DNA of 64,000 bases from positions 62,001 through 126,000 of the forward strand of contig JAIKYE010000090.1 in NCBI GenBank assembly GCA_024683455.1, written 5' to 3'. Shown in pieces: positions 1 to 8,959 of this stretch. The notes below the pieces were generated by a model, which did not search any database, was not told where the DNA came from, and saw only the letters and a program-made list of their open reading frames with translations. The stretch's first letter is position 1, and each line of letters starts with the position of its first letter. The position numbers were made by a program, and so were the translations under genes. This DNA comes from Bacteroidaceae bacterium (lineage in GTDB: Bacteria > Bacteroidota > Bacteroidia > Bacteroidales > Bacteroidaceae).

Positions 1-511
1 ATCGTTCCTCTGCACTCTTTATTTTGGTAGAGATGGAGACTTTGTCGTCAAAAGGTATTAGAACTAGATAGCGTCCGGGGAAGGTTATTTCGCAGGTAAG
101 GCGTGGTCCTTTTGTGCTGATGGGCTCTTTTACTATCTGTACCAATATTTCCTGTCCTTGTTGAAGTACGTTCTGTACACTGCCGGTCTTTTCCAACTCG
201 TGTTGGAAGGTGGCTTTCTCAAAAGGGGAGAGACTCTTCTTGTCGTTAAGAACCTGTTTCAGGTATTTGGCATAGGAATTAAATTGTGATCCTAAATCAA
301 GATAGTGCAGGAAAGCATCGCGTTCGTGTCCAACGTTAACAAAACAGGCGTTCAAGCCAGGCATTAATTTGCGGACTTTGGCCAAATAGATATTGCCTAC
401 CGAGAAGGAGGCTGATTGCTCTTCTTCCTGATATTCGACAAGCTTCTTGTCTTCGGTAAGAGCAATGGCAATCTTCTTTGGCTGGACGTCTATGAAAAGT
501 TCGCTAGTCAT
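1..511 (-). CDS. rng: Ribonuclease E/G family protein (Rng), N-terminal part, runs off window start
   Basis: Reverse-strand reading from ATG at 511: MTSELFIDVQPKKIAIALTEDKKLVEYQEEE...FSVGNIYLAKVRKLMPGLNACFVNVGHERDAFLHYLDLG, typical RNase G/E S1-domain N-terminus. Confidence 0.85.
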   Translation of the reverse strand, partial: MTSELFIDVQPKKIAIALTEDKKLVEYQEEEQSASFSVGNIYLAKVRKLMPGLNACFVNVGHERDAFLHYLDLGSQFNSYAKYLKQVLNDKKSLSPFEKATFQHELEKTGSVQNVLQQGQEILVQIVKEPISTKGPRLTCEITFPGRYLVLIPFDDKVSISTKIKSAEER

Positions 512-540
512 TCTTGTCTTTCTTGTTTTGTTAAATACTA

Positions 541-583
541 ATCTTAAAAAAGACTCGGTGACATGTTTAAGTCTGTCACCGAG
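541..583 (-). terminator. Rho-independent terminator downstream of the 29-aa ribosomal-protein-like gene
   Basis: Perfect 10-bp stem CTCGGTGACA/TGTCACCGAG (554-563/574-583) followed on the minus strand by a T run (rc of aaaaaag). Confidence 0.75.
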
Positions 584-605
584 CCATGTCTTCTGAGAAG
601 TACTT

Positions 606-695
606 TTACTTGCTCTTATGTCTGTTCTTTCTCAGTCTCTTCTTACGCTTGTGAGTAGACATTTTGTGTCTCTTATGCTTCTTTCCGTTTGGCAT
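606..695 (-). CDS. 29-aa highly basic protein, AURKAIP1/COX24 (mS38/bS22)-like small ribosomal protein
   Basis: Minus-strand ORF MPNGKKHKRHKMSTHKRKKRLRKNRHKSK*, not in the supplied ORF track because of size; matches the Bacteroidetes MPxGKKxKRHKxxTHKRKKRxRxNRHK family; own terminator. Confidence 0.8.
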   Translation of the reverse strand: MPNGKKHKRHKMSTHKRKKRLRKNRHKSK

Positions 696-877
696 AATTG
701 TTTGTTATTTATGGGTTAGTACTATTATTTCTTGCTTTTCGAGCTGCAAAATTACAATTTTTATCTTAAAGCCGAAAGCATTTTCTCGATTTTTTATCTT
801 AAAAAAAAGTGTATGAGCTTGTTTCTTGCTGCTTTTTATGTAATTTTGTGACCCGAAAGAAGGTTAATTATCAGAAA

Positions 878-1903
878 ATGGCAGATTTTTCAGCAATTAT
901 AGAGCAATGGTATGAACAGCATAAAAGGGTGTTGCCATGGCGCGAGACTACCAATCCATATTATATATGGCTTTCTGAGATTATTCTACAGCAGACAAGG
1001 GTAGAGCAGGGTAGGGCTTATTATGAGCGTTTCGTTGCCGCCTTTCCTACCGTCCAGACATTGGCGGCAGCTTCAGAAGAGCAAGTGTTGCTGCTTTGGC
1101 AGGGATTAGGTTATTACAGTAGGGCTCGTAATCTACATAAGGCTGCGCAGCAGATAGTTGCTCTTGGTTCCTTTCCTTCCGATTATAAATCCATTCTTTC
1201 GTTACCAGGCGTTGGCCCTTATACGGCTGCAGCCATAGCAAGCTTTGCTTATGGTCAACCGTATGCCGTTTTGGACGGTAATGTTTTTCGTGTTTTGTCA
1301 AGATACTTTGGTATTTATACACCAATAGACTCTGCTGAAGGTAAAAAAGAGTTTAAGGCTCTGGCCGATGAGTTGTTAGATAAAAGACGCCCCTCCCTTT
1401 ATAATCAAGCCATTATGGATTTTGGGGCCTTGGTATGTAAACCATCTGGAGCAGATTGCACCCTTTGCCCTCTCTGTGAGACGTGTGTGGCTTATTCTCA
1501 TAATTGTGTGCAGCAACTGCCAATTAAAGAAAAAAAAATAGAACATAAAACTCGTTGGTTCTCATACGTTTATATTTGTGACTCTAAAGAAAATGTCCTA
1601 ATTAGAAGAAGGGAAAGTGATGATATTTGGAAAGGCCTTTTTGAGTTCCCTTTGATAGAGTCTATTGAGGAAATTTCGCCCTCTTTGTTGCAAGATAAAT
1701 TCCCCGCAGGGGAGTGGACTCTGCTTCGCCAAGGTTTTGTTCATCACTTAACGCATCAGCGTTTGGTCGTTAATTTCTATATGTTGAAACTATTCCAAGA
1801 AAATGCATGTATTCCTGGTCTGTGGGTAAAGAAATCAGAACTTCAGAACTATGCTTTTCCACAGCTTCTTGTTAAGTTGCTCATTCGTACCGACATTATA
1901 TAA
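878..1903 (+). CDS. mutY: A/G-specific adenine glycosylase (ORF 809-1903; ATG at 878 more likely)
   Basis: LPWRETTNPYYIWLSEIILQQTRVEQG, LPGVGPYTAAAIASFAYG, C-X6-C-X2-C-X5-C Fe-S cluster (CKPSGADCTLCPLCETC), C-terminal NUDIX-like domain. Confidence 0.95.
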   Translation: MADFSAIIEQWYEQHKRVLPWRETTNPYYIWLSEIILQQTRVEQGRAYYERFVAAFPTVQTLAAASEEQVLLLWQGLGYYSRARNLHKAAQQIVALGSFPSDYKSILSLPGVGPYTAAAIASFAYGQPYAVLDGNVFRVLSRYFGIYTPIDSAEGKKEFKALADELLDKRRPSLYNQAIMDFGALVCKPSGADCTLCPLCETCVAYSHNCVQQLPIKEKKIEHKTRWFSYVYICDSKENVLIRRRESDDIWKGLFEFPLIESIEEISPSLLQDKFPAGEWTLLRQGFVHHLTHQRLVVNFYMLKLFQENACIPGLWVKKSELQNYAFPQLLVKLLIRTDII

Positions 1904-1945
1904 AACCAACATGTGCATGATATAAGGCGGAACGATTGGATTGCG

Positions 1946-1994
1946 GAGGAGTTTGAACACTAAATACTCCTTGAATTTAGGCTTCAGACTCCTC
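1946..1994 (+). terminator. Imperfect hairpin after mutY, possible terminator
   Basis: GAGGAGTTTGAA ... TTCAGACTCCTC inverted repeat (1946-1957/1983-1994) with weak downstream T tract. Confidence 0.35.
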
Positions 1995-2105
1995 GTAAGT
2001 AGTCTTTTCAAGATTATTGAAGTTGATATGTGATTGTTTTCTCTTTATTCATTCGTCATTTTCAAATTATTTATCTAAATTTGCGCGGTAATACTAACGA
2101 AAACA

Positions 2106-5100
2106 ATGAATAAATCTCTAACACACTTACTTTTATTGTGTTTTTATTGGTGTTCTCTAAATGCGTTTGGCGCATTAGAGAACGGTGTCTATTCTATCTC
2201 ATGTCTGGTAGGAGATGGTTATGTTGGGTTAGGCTCATATCATGATGTAGCTCCATATATATGTTATGTCAAGGATGGTGGTACAATGACGGGCGATGCT
2301 TATTGGGTGGTTACAAGTACGAAGTCTGGTTATACTTTCCGAAACGAAGCAAGCGGTCAGTATCTTGTTTATACATCTGACCGTGTGGATGCATATTATA
2401 AGTATATGACGTTGGCAGACTCTGCTCCTGAAGACCAAAGCCACTTATGGTACGTTCAGGAAAATAGCGACGGGTCGTTCAGTATTAAAAGTGTCATCTC
2501 TGATTCTTATTACTGGAACCTTCGCTATGACCAAGGGCTCTTAGGTACGTACCGTGGAGGAGGAGGAAATGGCAACAATGAACACTATTTTTTTCAAAAG
2601 AAGGATGGCGGTTCAGGCCCCGATCCGCAGATTGACCCCAATCCTTCGGATCGCATCTCTTTCCCTGCTGCCCTGCATGTCTATTTGAACGATGGGCGCT
2701 TGGAGGCATACCCGAAGGACTATGTTACTAAGTACAGTGAAACAAACGGACAATTGGTTATTGAGACTAACATTGGACAGACATTCACCTACTCGTTGGG
2801 CGATGTGACCTCTGTGAGCGAAACAGTTCCAACGGACATCCCTACTTTCGATTCGTTCAAGTTCAATAATAAATATAACGATCAGCTGTTCACTGATGCC
2901 GATGGTAATATGATAGGTGATACAATCTTTGTAACCATCGCAGCTATCGGGAAACGCCTTACGCCGTCATTCAAACTGCCTGCAGGCGAAGATATTGAGG
3001 TTTATGTGAACAACGAGCAACAGGAAAGTAAGGTTTCACGACTACGTTTCGATAAGGACATATATTATGTTATTACGCGTCCAGGCTATAGAATGCTGCT
3101 GCCTAACGAGCCGGAGGAGAAGGGGTCTCGTACCTATTCCATGCAACCATACGGACGTGTTGTCCGTGTTCATGTGGATTGGCTGACAGACCGTTCTCAG
3201 GTGCCGACTATCTATATCAATACTTCTGATGGCTTGCCAATAACAAGCAAAGATAACTATAAGGATGCTACCATCCGCATCGATGGACATGACATCTTCC
3301 CTTCGATGGAGGAGACTGCCATGCAGATTAAAGGACGCGGTAACAGTAGTTGGGGATGGCCAAAGAAACCCTATCGTATAAAGTTTGCAGAATCTGTGAA
3401 ACCCTTAGGCATGACAAAGGGAAAAAACTGGGTTCTACTGAGTAACTATCAGACGGGTTCGATGATGTCCAACGCCATTGGTATGAAAGCTGCGAACCTG
3501 ATAGGGACAGCAGCTGCCAACCACATTGTGCCTGTGGATGTCTATCTCAACGGTGAATACCGTGGAAGTTACAATCTCACGGAAAAAGTGGGACTTTCTA
3601 ACAACAGCGTAGATCTGGATGATGAGAGTGTTGCCGCTCTGTTGGAGCTGGATTCATATTACGATGCTGAGAATGGACAGAAATTTCGTACGGAACCTTA
3701 CAACCTGCCCATTAATATTAAAGAACCCACATTTTCAGAAGGTACTACAAGGCTGACGCTTGAGGATATATCCTCGAACTTTAATGCTTTTATGCGCACG
3801 CTCTACCGGAAACGCGATATCTCCAAATACGTAGATGTTGCGCAGTTAGCACGTTTCATGATGGTCAATGAGTTGACTTTGAACTATGAATTCTATCACC
3901 CCAAAAGTACTTTTTGTTATCGCGAGTCGTTCGAAAGCACCGAAAGCAAATATGTCTTCGGTCCTGTATGGGATCTTGACTGGGCTTTTGGCTATGAGCG
4001 GAGTAAAAACTATTTCCGTCGCGAAGCCACCAACAACTATTGGATTGATTGTCCTAATATGGAAGTGGTTGATTTTATTCGTGACCTACGTTTCAAGTAC
4101 GAACCATTGAACGAAGTTTATAAACAATTGTGGGAGGAGTTCATGGAGAAAAACTTGACGGAATTGTTAGAGTATTGTCAAGACTATTATGAATTTGCCA
4201 AGAATTCATTTGTGGATAACCAATACGTATGGGACGATTATACTGACTACGCTATGCAGGCCAGCGAGGCAGCTGATTGGTTGGCTACTCGCTCGCAAGT
4301 AATCTATGATGATATTCTCAGTGGCCGTAAACCTGATATCATTGATCCTGAAGATGATCCAGAAGATGCAGAAGAGATGCTGTTCGCTAACAATAAACTA
4401 TATACTATCACATGCCGACGTGGTGACATGGTTTTGGATGACTGGCACGCAGGACTGGCTGCAGGACAGACAAGAACAGATGCACCAGAGGAAGACAGAC
4501 TCTTTGCCATCCTCTATATCGAGGGTAAGAACTACATCTATAGTCCTGTAACAAAGAATTTCCTAAACTATCAGAACAATGGCAACTGGGTGGACGCCTT
4601 GGGAACGTCAATCCATTTCAGTTCGGATAATGCCGATGGGGAGTACCTATATATGCTTTCTGTCAAGAACGACAACGGCGGGATATACTATTTCAATAAC
4701 AATGGACAGATTGTCATCAACAATTATGATAAGCCTGACGCCGGCAACCGTTGGCTGATAGAAGAGGCTGGTGACTTTGACCCGACTGAGGCTCTGGCAT
4801 TGGCAGAAGAGAGCTTCTTTGCCGTTACTAACCGCATTTTGTTCAACGGACAGGTTGTTGGTGAAGAATCGTACAAGTTGCCTGATGGTTCAAGGCCTCC
4901 CAAACTTTCTAATCGATGGGCTACGGACTATACGAGCCTTGTTGAGCCCGAAGACATGCCCTTTACTATTCATGAAAACACGATATTAGATTATGAGGTC
5001 GAATGGACTGGTCCTTTCCAGTTCTCTACCTCAGAGCAAGATGCTACTTGGTACAATATGCACATCCGTAGTGGTTGGTATGTAGAAAAGCAGGAGAGTG

Positions 5101-5603
5101 AACCTTACTATCCAATGCGAGACGATGGTGGAGTGACTGGTACAGCGGTATCCTTGTGGGCTTTCGGTGGCGACCCTTATCATGTCAAGGTATATAATTA
5201 TACAACGGGTTTCACTGAGACGCTTGCTAAGGAAGGAGAGATTGTCGTGATGCGTAAAGGTGACTATATGTGGGATCTGCTACCGAACAACGGAGGCTTT
5301 GTACTGCGAGAGACAGGCACATCATACAATTGTGTCAACCAATTTGGTGGTGGAGGTGGCCCTCTGAAGTTTTGGGATGATAAGAATAGTCTTACGGATG
5401 ATGGTTCAACCTTCCGTGTAGAGGAAGCAATGGATGTTGTGGATGCCGTGGAGCATTATATTCCTAATCTTCCCAAAGACGAGGGGGATATTTATGACCT
5501 TTCTGGTCGTAAGGTGTTCAATGAACGAAGAAAGGGTATCTATATCATTCGTATGAGTGATGGGACAAACCGTAAGGTGATGATTTCTTCTTCTGCTAAA
5601 TAA
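2106..5603 (+). CDS. Secreted CotH-family (spore coat protein kinase-like) protein with flanking beta-rich modules and T9SS-like C-terminal tail
   Basis: CotH core: MQIKGRGNSSWGWPKKPYRIKF...LGMTKGKNWVLLSNY...VYLNGEYRGSYNLTEKV...FGPVWDLDWAFGY; signal peptide; C-terminus IYDLSGRKVFNERRKGIYIIRMSDGTNRKVMI. Confidence 0.85.
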   Translation: MNKSLTHLLLLCFYWCSLNAFGALENGVYSISCLVGDGYVGLGSYHDVAPYICYVKDGGTMTGDAYWVVTSTKSGYTFRNEASGQYLVYTSDRVDAYYKYMTLADSAPEDQSHLWYVQENSDGSFSIKSVISDSYYWNLRYDQGLLGTYRGGGGNGNNEHYFFQKKDGGSGPDPQIDPNPSDRISFPAALHVYLNDGRLEAYPKDYVTKYSETNGQLVIETNIGQTFTYSLGDVTSVSETVPTDIPTFDSFKFNNKYNDQLFTDADGNMIGDTIFVTIAAIGKRLTPSFKLPAGEDIEVYVNNEQQESKVSRLRFDKDIYYVITRPGYRMLLPNEPEEKGSRTYSMQPYGRVVRVHVDWLTDRSQVPTIYINTSDGLPITSKDNYKDATIRIDGHDIFPSMEETAMQIKGRGNSSWGWPKKPYRIKFAESVKPLGMTKGKNWVLLSNYQTGSMMSNAIGMKAANLIGTAAANHIVPVDVYLNGEYRGSYNLTEKVGLSNNSVDLDDESVAALLELDSYYDAENGQKFRTEPYNLPINIKEPTFSEGTTRLTLEDISSNFNAFMRTLYRKRDISKYVDVAQLARFMMVNELTLNYEFYHPKSTFCYRESFESTESKYVFGPVWDLDWAFGYERSKNYFRREATNNYWIDCPNMEVVDFIRDLRFKYEPLNEVYKQLWEEFMEKNLTELLEYCQDYYEFAKNSFVDNQYVWDDYTDYAMQASEAADWLATRSQVIYDDILSGRKPDIIDPEDDPEDAEEMLFANNKLYTITCRRGDMVLDDWHAGLAAGQTRTDAPEEDRLFAILYIEGKNYIYSPVTKNFLNYQNNGNWVDALGTSIHFSSDNADGEYLYMLSVKNDNGGIYYFNNNGQIVINNYDKPDAGNRWLIEEAGDFDPTEALALAEESFFAVTNRILFNGQVVGEESYKLPDGSRPPKLSNRWATDYTSLVEPEDMPFTIHENTILDYEVEWTGPFQFSTSEQDATWYNMHIRSGWYVEKQESEPYYPMRDDGGVTGTAVSLWAFGGDPYHVKVYNYTTGFTETLAKEGEIVVMRKGDYMWDLLPNNGGFVLRETGTSYNCVNQFGGGGGPLKFWDDKNSLTDDGSTFRVEEAMDVVDAVEHYIPNLPKDEGDIYDLSGRKVFNERRKGIYIIRMSDGTNRKVMISSSAK

Positions 5604-5648
5604 GGGATAGTTGTCTTTCTCTCCCCAGGTTTGCCCTAAATTATACTT

Positions 5649-5680
5649 GAGCTTACTCGATTCATAAAACGAGTAAGCTC
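5649..5680 (+). terminator. Rho-independent terminator after the cotH-like gene
   Basis: Perfect 11-bp stem GAGCTTACTCG/CGAGTAAGCTC (5649-5659/5670-5680) followed by atttcatatttt. Confidence 0.75.
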
Positions 5681-5747
5681 ATTTCATATTTTAAGTAAAC
5701 TCAAATTATAATTTCTTTTCGACTAAAAAATCTTTTAGTTGATTTAT

Positions 5748-5778
5748 TTTGTAGTTCATTTGGTTTACACTATCTTTG
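5748..5778 (+). promoter_or_regulatory. Bacteroidetes-type promoter for ssb-gldE
   Basis: TTTG (5748-5751), 19 bp, TATCTTTG (5771-5778), matching TTTG-N19-21-TAnnTTTG. Confidence 0.7.
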
Positions 5779-5796
5779 TGCCAAGATTAGATTGTA

Positions 5797-6162
5797 TTGA
5801 TTATGAATAAGGTAATGTTGATTGGCAACGTAGGCAAGGAGCCAGAGGTTAGGTATGTTGATGCTGGAGTTTGCGTGGCAAGTGTGAGACTGGCTACTAA
5901 GGAACGTGGGTATAAACTGCCTAATGGTGGTGAAGTGCCCGACCGTACAGAGTGGCACAACGTAATACTCTGGCGTAAGCTTGCAGAAGTAGTAGAGAAG
6001 TATGTACACACGGGCGATAAACTTTTTATAGAAGGACAGATACATACTCGTACTTGGGACGACAAAAATGGTATAAAACGTTCCATTACAGAAATTTGGG
6101 CCGACTCTATGGAGATGCTTACCCCTAAGTCGCAAGAAACTACGGAGGGGAATAACGTATAA
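5797..6162 (+). CDS. ssb: Single-stranded DNA-binding protein
   Basis: MNKVMLIGNVGKEPEVRYVDAGVCVASVRLATKE...TEWHNVILWRKLAEVVEKYVHTGDKLFIEGQIHTRTW. Confidence 0.95.
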   Translation: MIMNKVMLIGNVGKEPEVRYVDAGVCVASVRLATKERGYKLPNGGEVPDRTEWHNVILWRKLAEVVEKYVHTGDKLFIEGQIHTRTWDDKNGIKRSITEIWADSMEMLTPKSQETTEGNNV

Positions 6163-7490
6163 TGGATATAGCTTCTTTTTTCCAGTCAATAGCTGAAGCT
6201 TTTGGGGCTGTAACCTATCATACACCTACTTTTGGTGTGATAGTGGCTCTCTGCCTGTCGCTATTCCTACTTATGTGCAGCGGTTTTGTGTCCGCTAGCG
6301 AGATAGCTTTCTTTAGTCTGAAACCTTCTGATATAAATGAGGTAGAGGAAGAGAAGCATAGTTCGGATAAGAGTATTCTACAACTACGTGAGGACAGCGA
6401 ACGCCTGCTGGCCAATATCCTTATCTGTAACAATCTGGTAAATATTGCCATTATCACGCTACTTGATTTTGTATTTATGAAGGTGCTGGAGTTTGGCGGC
6501 TCTGAGGTGCTGCAGTTCTTGTTGATGACGGTTGTGCTGACATTCTTGCTGCTGCTCTTCGGTGAAGTAATCCCCAAGATCTACAGTTCGCAGCACACGT
6601 TGGCTTTCTGTCGTTTTGCTGCTCCTAAACTTTGTAAGATAAGTAAGGTGCTTACACCGCTAAGCAATCTGCTTATCCGTAGCAAGGTAGTGACAAGACG
6701 GTTTGTTCATACCGATACGCAGAGTCTTACCGTGGATGATTTGGAGAAGGCAATGGAACTGACCGACCAGAAGGATATTGCTCAGGAAAGTAGTATGCTG
6801 GAGGGGATTATCCGTTTTGGCGGTGAGATGGCTAGGGAGATTATGACCAGTAGGGTGGATATAGTAGCATTGGACATAAACACGCCATTTCCAGATGTTC
6901 TAAAGTGTATTGTTGAGAACAATTATAGTCGTATCCCCGTTTATCAAGGTACACAGGACAATATAAAGGGTGTTCTGTATATTAAGGATTTGTTGCCGCA
7001 TTTGGGAAAACCCTCTAGCTTTAGGTGGCAGAGTCTTATTCGTCCTCCATACTTTGTTCCAGAAACCAAGATGATTGATGACTTGCTGCGTGATTTCCAG
7101 TCGAACAAGGTTCACATGGCCATTGTGGTAGATGAGTTCGGTGGCACCAGCGGTTTGGTAACAATGGAGGACATCATAGAAGAAATTGTTGGAGAAATTA
7201 ATGATGAGTACGATGATGAGGAAAAGCCTTATCAGCGTCTTAACCAAAACACCTACATCTTTGAGGCCAAGATTATGTTGGCTGACTTTATGAAACTGTT
7301 CAATCTCGACGATGAATACTTTGAAGAGGTGGAAGGTGAAGCGGATACTTTAGCCGGTCTTCTTCTGGAGATAAAGGGCGAGTTTCCCCAACTGCATGAA
7401 AAGATTACCTATAAAGGCTTTTCTTTTGAGATTATGGAAATGGATGAACGTCGCATCGTGAAGGTAAAGGCCATCTATCGCAAGGAATAG
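6162..7490 (+). CDS. gldE: Gliding motility-associated protein GldE-like (DUF21/CNNM, CBS pair, CorC_HlyC domain)
   Basis: N-terminal DUF21 membrane segments, CBS domains (ALDINTPFPDVLKCIVENNYSRIPVY), CorC_HlyC C-terminus; linked to ssb. Confidence 0.85.
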   Translation: MDIASFFQSIAEAFGAVTYHTPTFGVIVALCLSLFLLMCSGFVSASEIAFFSLKPSDINEVEEEKHSSDKSILQLREDSERLLANILICNNLVNIAIITLLDFVFMKVLEFGGSEVLQFLLMTVVLTFLLLLFGEVIPKIYSSQHTLAFCRFAAPKLCKISKVLTPLSNLLIRSKVVTRRFVHTDTQSLTVDDLEKAMELTDQKDIAQESSMLEGIIRFGGEMAREIMTSRVDIVALDINTPFPDVLKCIVENNYSRIPVYQGTQDNIKGVLYIKDLLPHLGKPSSFRWQSLIRPPYFVPETKMIDDLLRDFQSNKVHMAIVVDEFGGTSGLVTMEDIIEEIVGEINDEYDDEEKPYQRLNQNTYIFEAKIMLADFMKLFNLDDEYFEEVEGEADTLAGLLLEIKGEFPQLHEKITYKGFSFEIMEMDERRIVKVKAIYRKE

Positions 7491-7534
7491 CCTTACACCC
7501 ACTTCCTCTCCTGTGGGCGAAAGGGGGCTAAAGT

Positions 7535-8311
7535 CTATTGTTGAAGCGCTTGTAAAAGCGCATCAACTGCTTTCTGGGGATCTTTCAGTTGGTCTAAGAG
7601 GGTTACAAACTTACTTCCGATGATAGCGCCTGCCGCATTCTTTTGGGCACTTTCAAGTGTTTGCTTGTTGCTGATGCCGAAGCCAATCATACGGGGGTGT
7701 TTCAACCCCATTAGGCTAACTTTATTAAAGTAGGTCTGCTTGGCTGCATCAAACTCCTTCTGTGCCCCTGTTGTGGCAGCTGAGCTGACCATATAAATGA
7801 AGCCGTCAGTATTTTTATCTATGAAGCGAATACGCTCTTCTGACGTTTCGGGAGTGATAAGCATAATCACTCGTACGTCATATTTGTTGGCAATAGGTTT
7901 CACTTCTTCCATATAGTCGCGGAAGGGTAAGTCGGGGATAATAACTCCATCCACATTGGCTTCCATGCAGTTTTTAAAGAAAGTTTCGTATCCCATTTGA
8001 TAAATGGGATTCATATAGCCCATAAGGATAAGTGGCAGTTTAACGCCGTCTTTTCTTGCTGATGAAATCTGTGCAAAGAGTTTGCACAGTGTCATCCCGT
8101 TACGTAGTGCTTTGGTGGCGGCATCCTGAATGACGGGACCGTCAGCCATTGGGTCACTGAATGGAATGCCCACTTCTATGAAGTCAATGCCATTCTTTTC
8201 TATTGTCTTGATAATCTCTCCTGTGCTCTCTAGTGTTGGGTGTCCTGCGCAGAAATATAGTGAAAGAAGTCCAGACTTCTTCTCTTGAAATATCTTGTCT
8301 ATTTTATTCAT
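7535..8311 (-). CDS. trpA: Tryptophan synthase alpha subunit
   Basis: IDFIEVGIPFSDPMADGPVIQDAATKAL; GVIIPDLPFRDY; last gene of trp operon. Confidence 0.97.
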   Translation of the reverse strand: MNKIDKIFQEKKSGLLSLYFCAGHPTLESTGEIIKTIEKNGIDFIEVGIPFSDPMADGPVIQDAATKALRNGMTLCKLFAQISSARKDGVKLPLILMGYMNPIYQMGYETFFKNCMEANVDGVIIPDLPFRDYMEEVKPIANKYDVRVIMLITPETSEERIRFIDKNTDGFIYMVSSAATTGAQKEFDAAKQTYFNKVSLMGLKHPRMIGFGISNKQTLESAQKNAAGAIIGSKFVTLLDQLKDPQKAVDALLQALQQ

Positions 8312-8335
8312 CTATGTTGAAAATTGAAAAATTTC

Positions 8336-8959
8336 CTAATCTCTAACTACTAATCGCTTGAACTTTGTTAAAGCTTCGGCATCTTTAAGGGCGGGGGCTA
8401 TCTCAAATCTTGAGTTGAGGTCTATGCCGATACATTTTGGATGGCGCCATCGTTTGACTTTCTCCTCATCACCCGGACCTATGCCGCCAGAGAGCAGAAA
8501 GGGGGTGTTCCCTTTGTAATGCTGCAAGATGTCCCAGTCAAACTGTTCACCGCTACCACCTATACACTTGCATTTGGTGTCGAAGATGAAATAATCGATA
8601 ATTTCTTCGTATAGTGTATAGCGTATAGCGAAGAGTGAAGAATCCTTTTCTCCTACGCTGATGGCTTTTATGATGGGGAGGTTGTTGGATTGTTTTATGC
8701 GTTGACAGAAATCTGGAGTCTCCTCTCCATGCAACTGTATGGCGTTCAGACTGAAATCCTTTATCTTCTGCAATACCTCTTTTTCTGTGGGGTTTACAAA
8801 TACACCCACTCTTGTACAATTGGGCAGATAAGCGGGAACCTCAGAAACATAACGCTTAGACCCTTTCCAGAAGATGAAACCCATCATATCGGGATGAACC
8901 ATTTCTTCTACCACGCGTATGTTTTCTGGGTCGCGCATACCGCATACTTTTATCTTCAC
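8336..8959 (-). CDS. trpF: Phosphoribosylanthranilate isomerase
   Basis: MKIKVCGMRDPENI, VGVFVNP, IQLHGEE, FLLSGGIGPGD, GIDLNSRFE. Confidence 0.95.
   Translation of the reverse strand: MKIKVCGMRDPENIRVVEEMVHPDMMGFIFWKGSKRYVSEVPAYLPNCTRVGVFVNPTEKEVLQKIKDFSLNAIQLHGEETPDFCQRIKQSNNLPIIKAISVGEKDSSLFAIRYTLYEEIIDYFIFDTKCKCIGGSGEQFDWDILQHYKGNTPFLLSGGIGPGDEEKVKRWRHPKCIGIDLNSRFEIAPALKDAEALTKFKRLVVRD

Noticed and set aside
5770-6225. Minus-strand ORFs (151 and 99 aa) opposite ssb
   Set aside because: Lie entirely antisense to a clear ssb/gldE start; no recognisable family
7497-7517. CCCAC/GTGGG hairpin between gldE and trpA as a terminator
   Set aside because: Short stem with no U-tract on either strand; left out of the feature list
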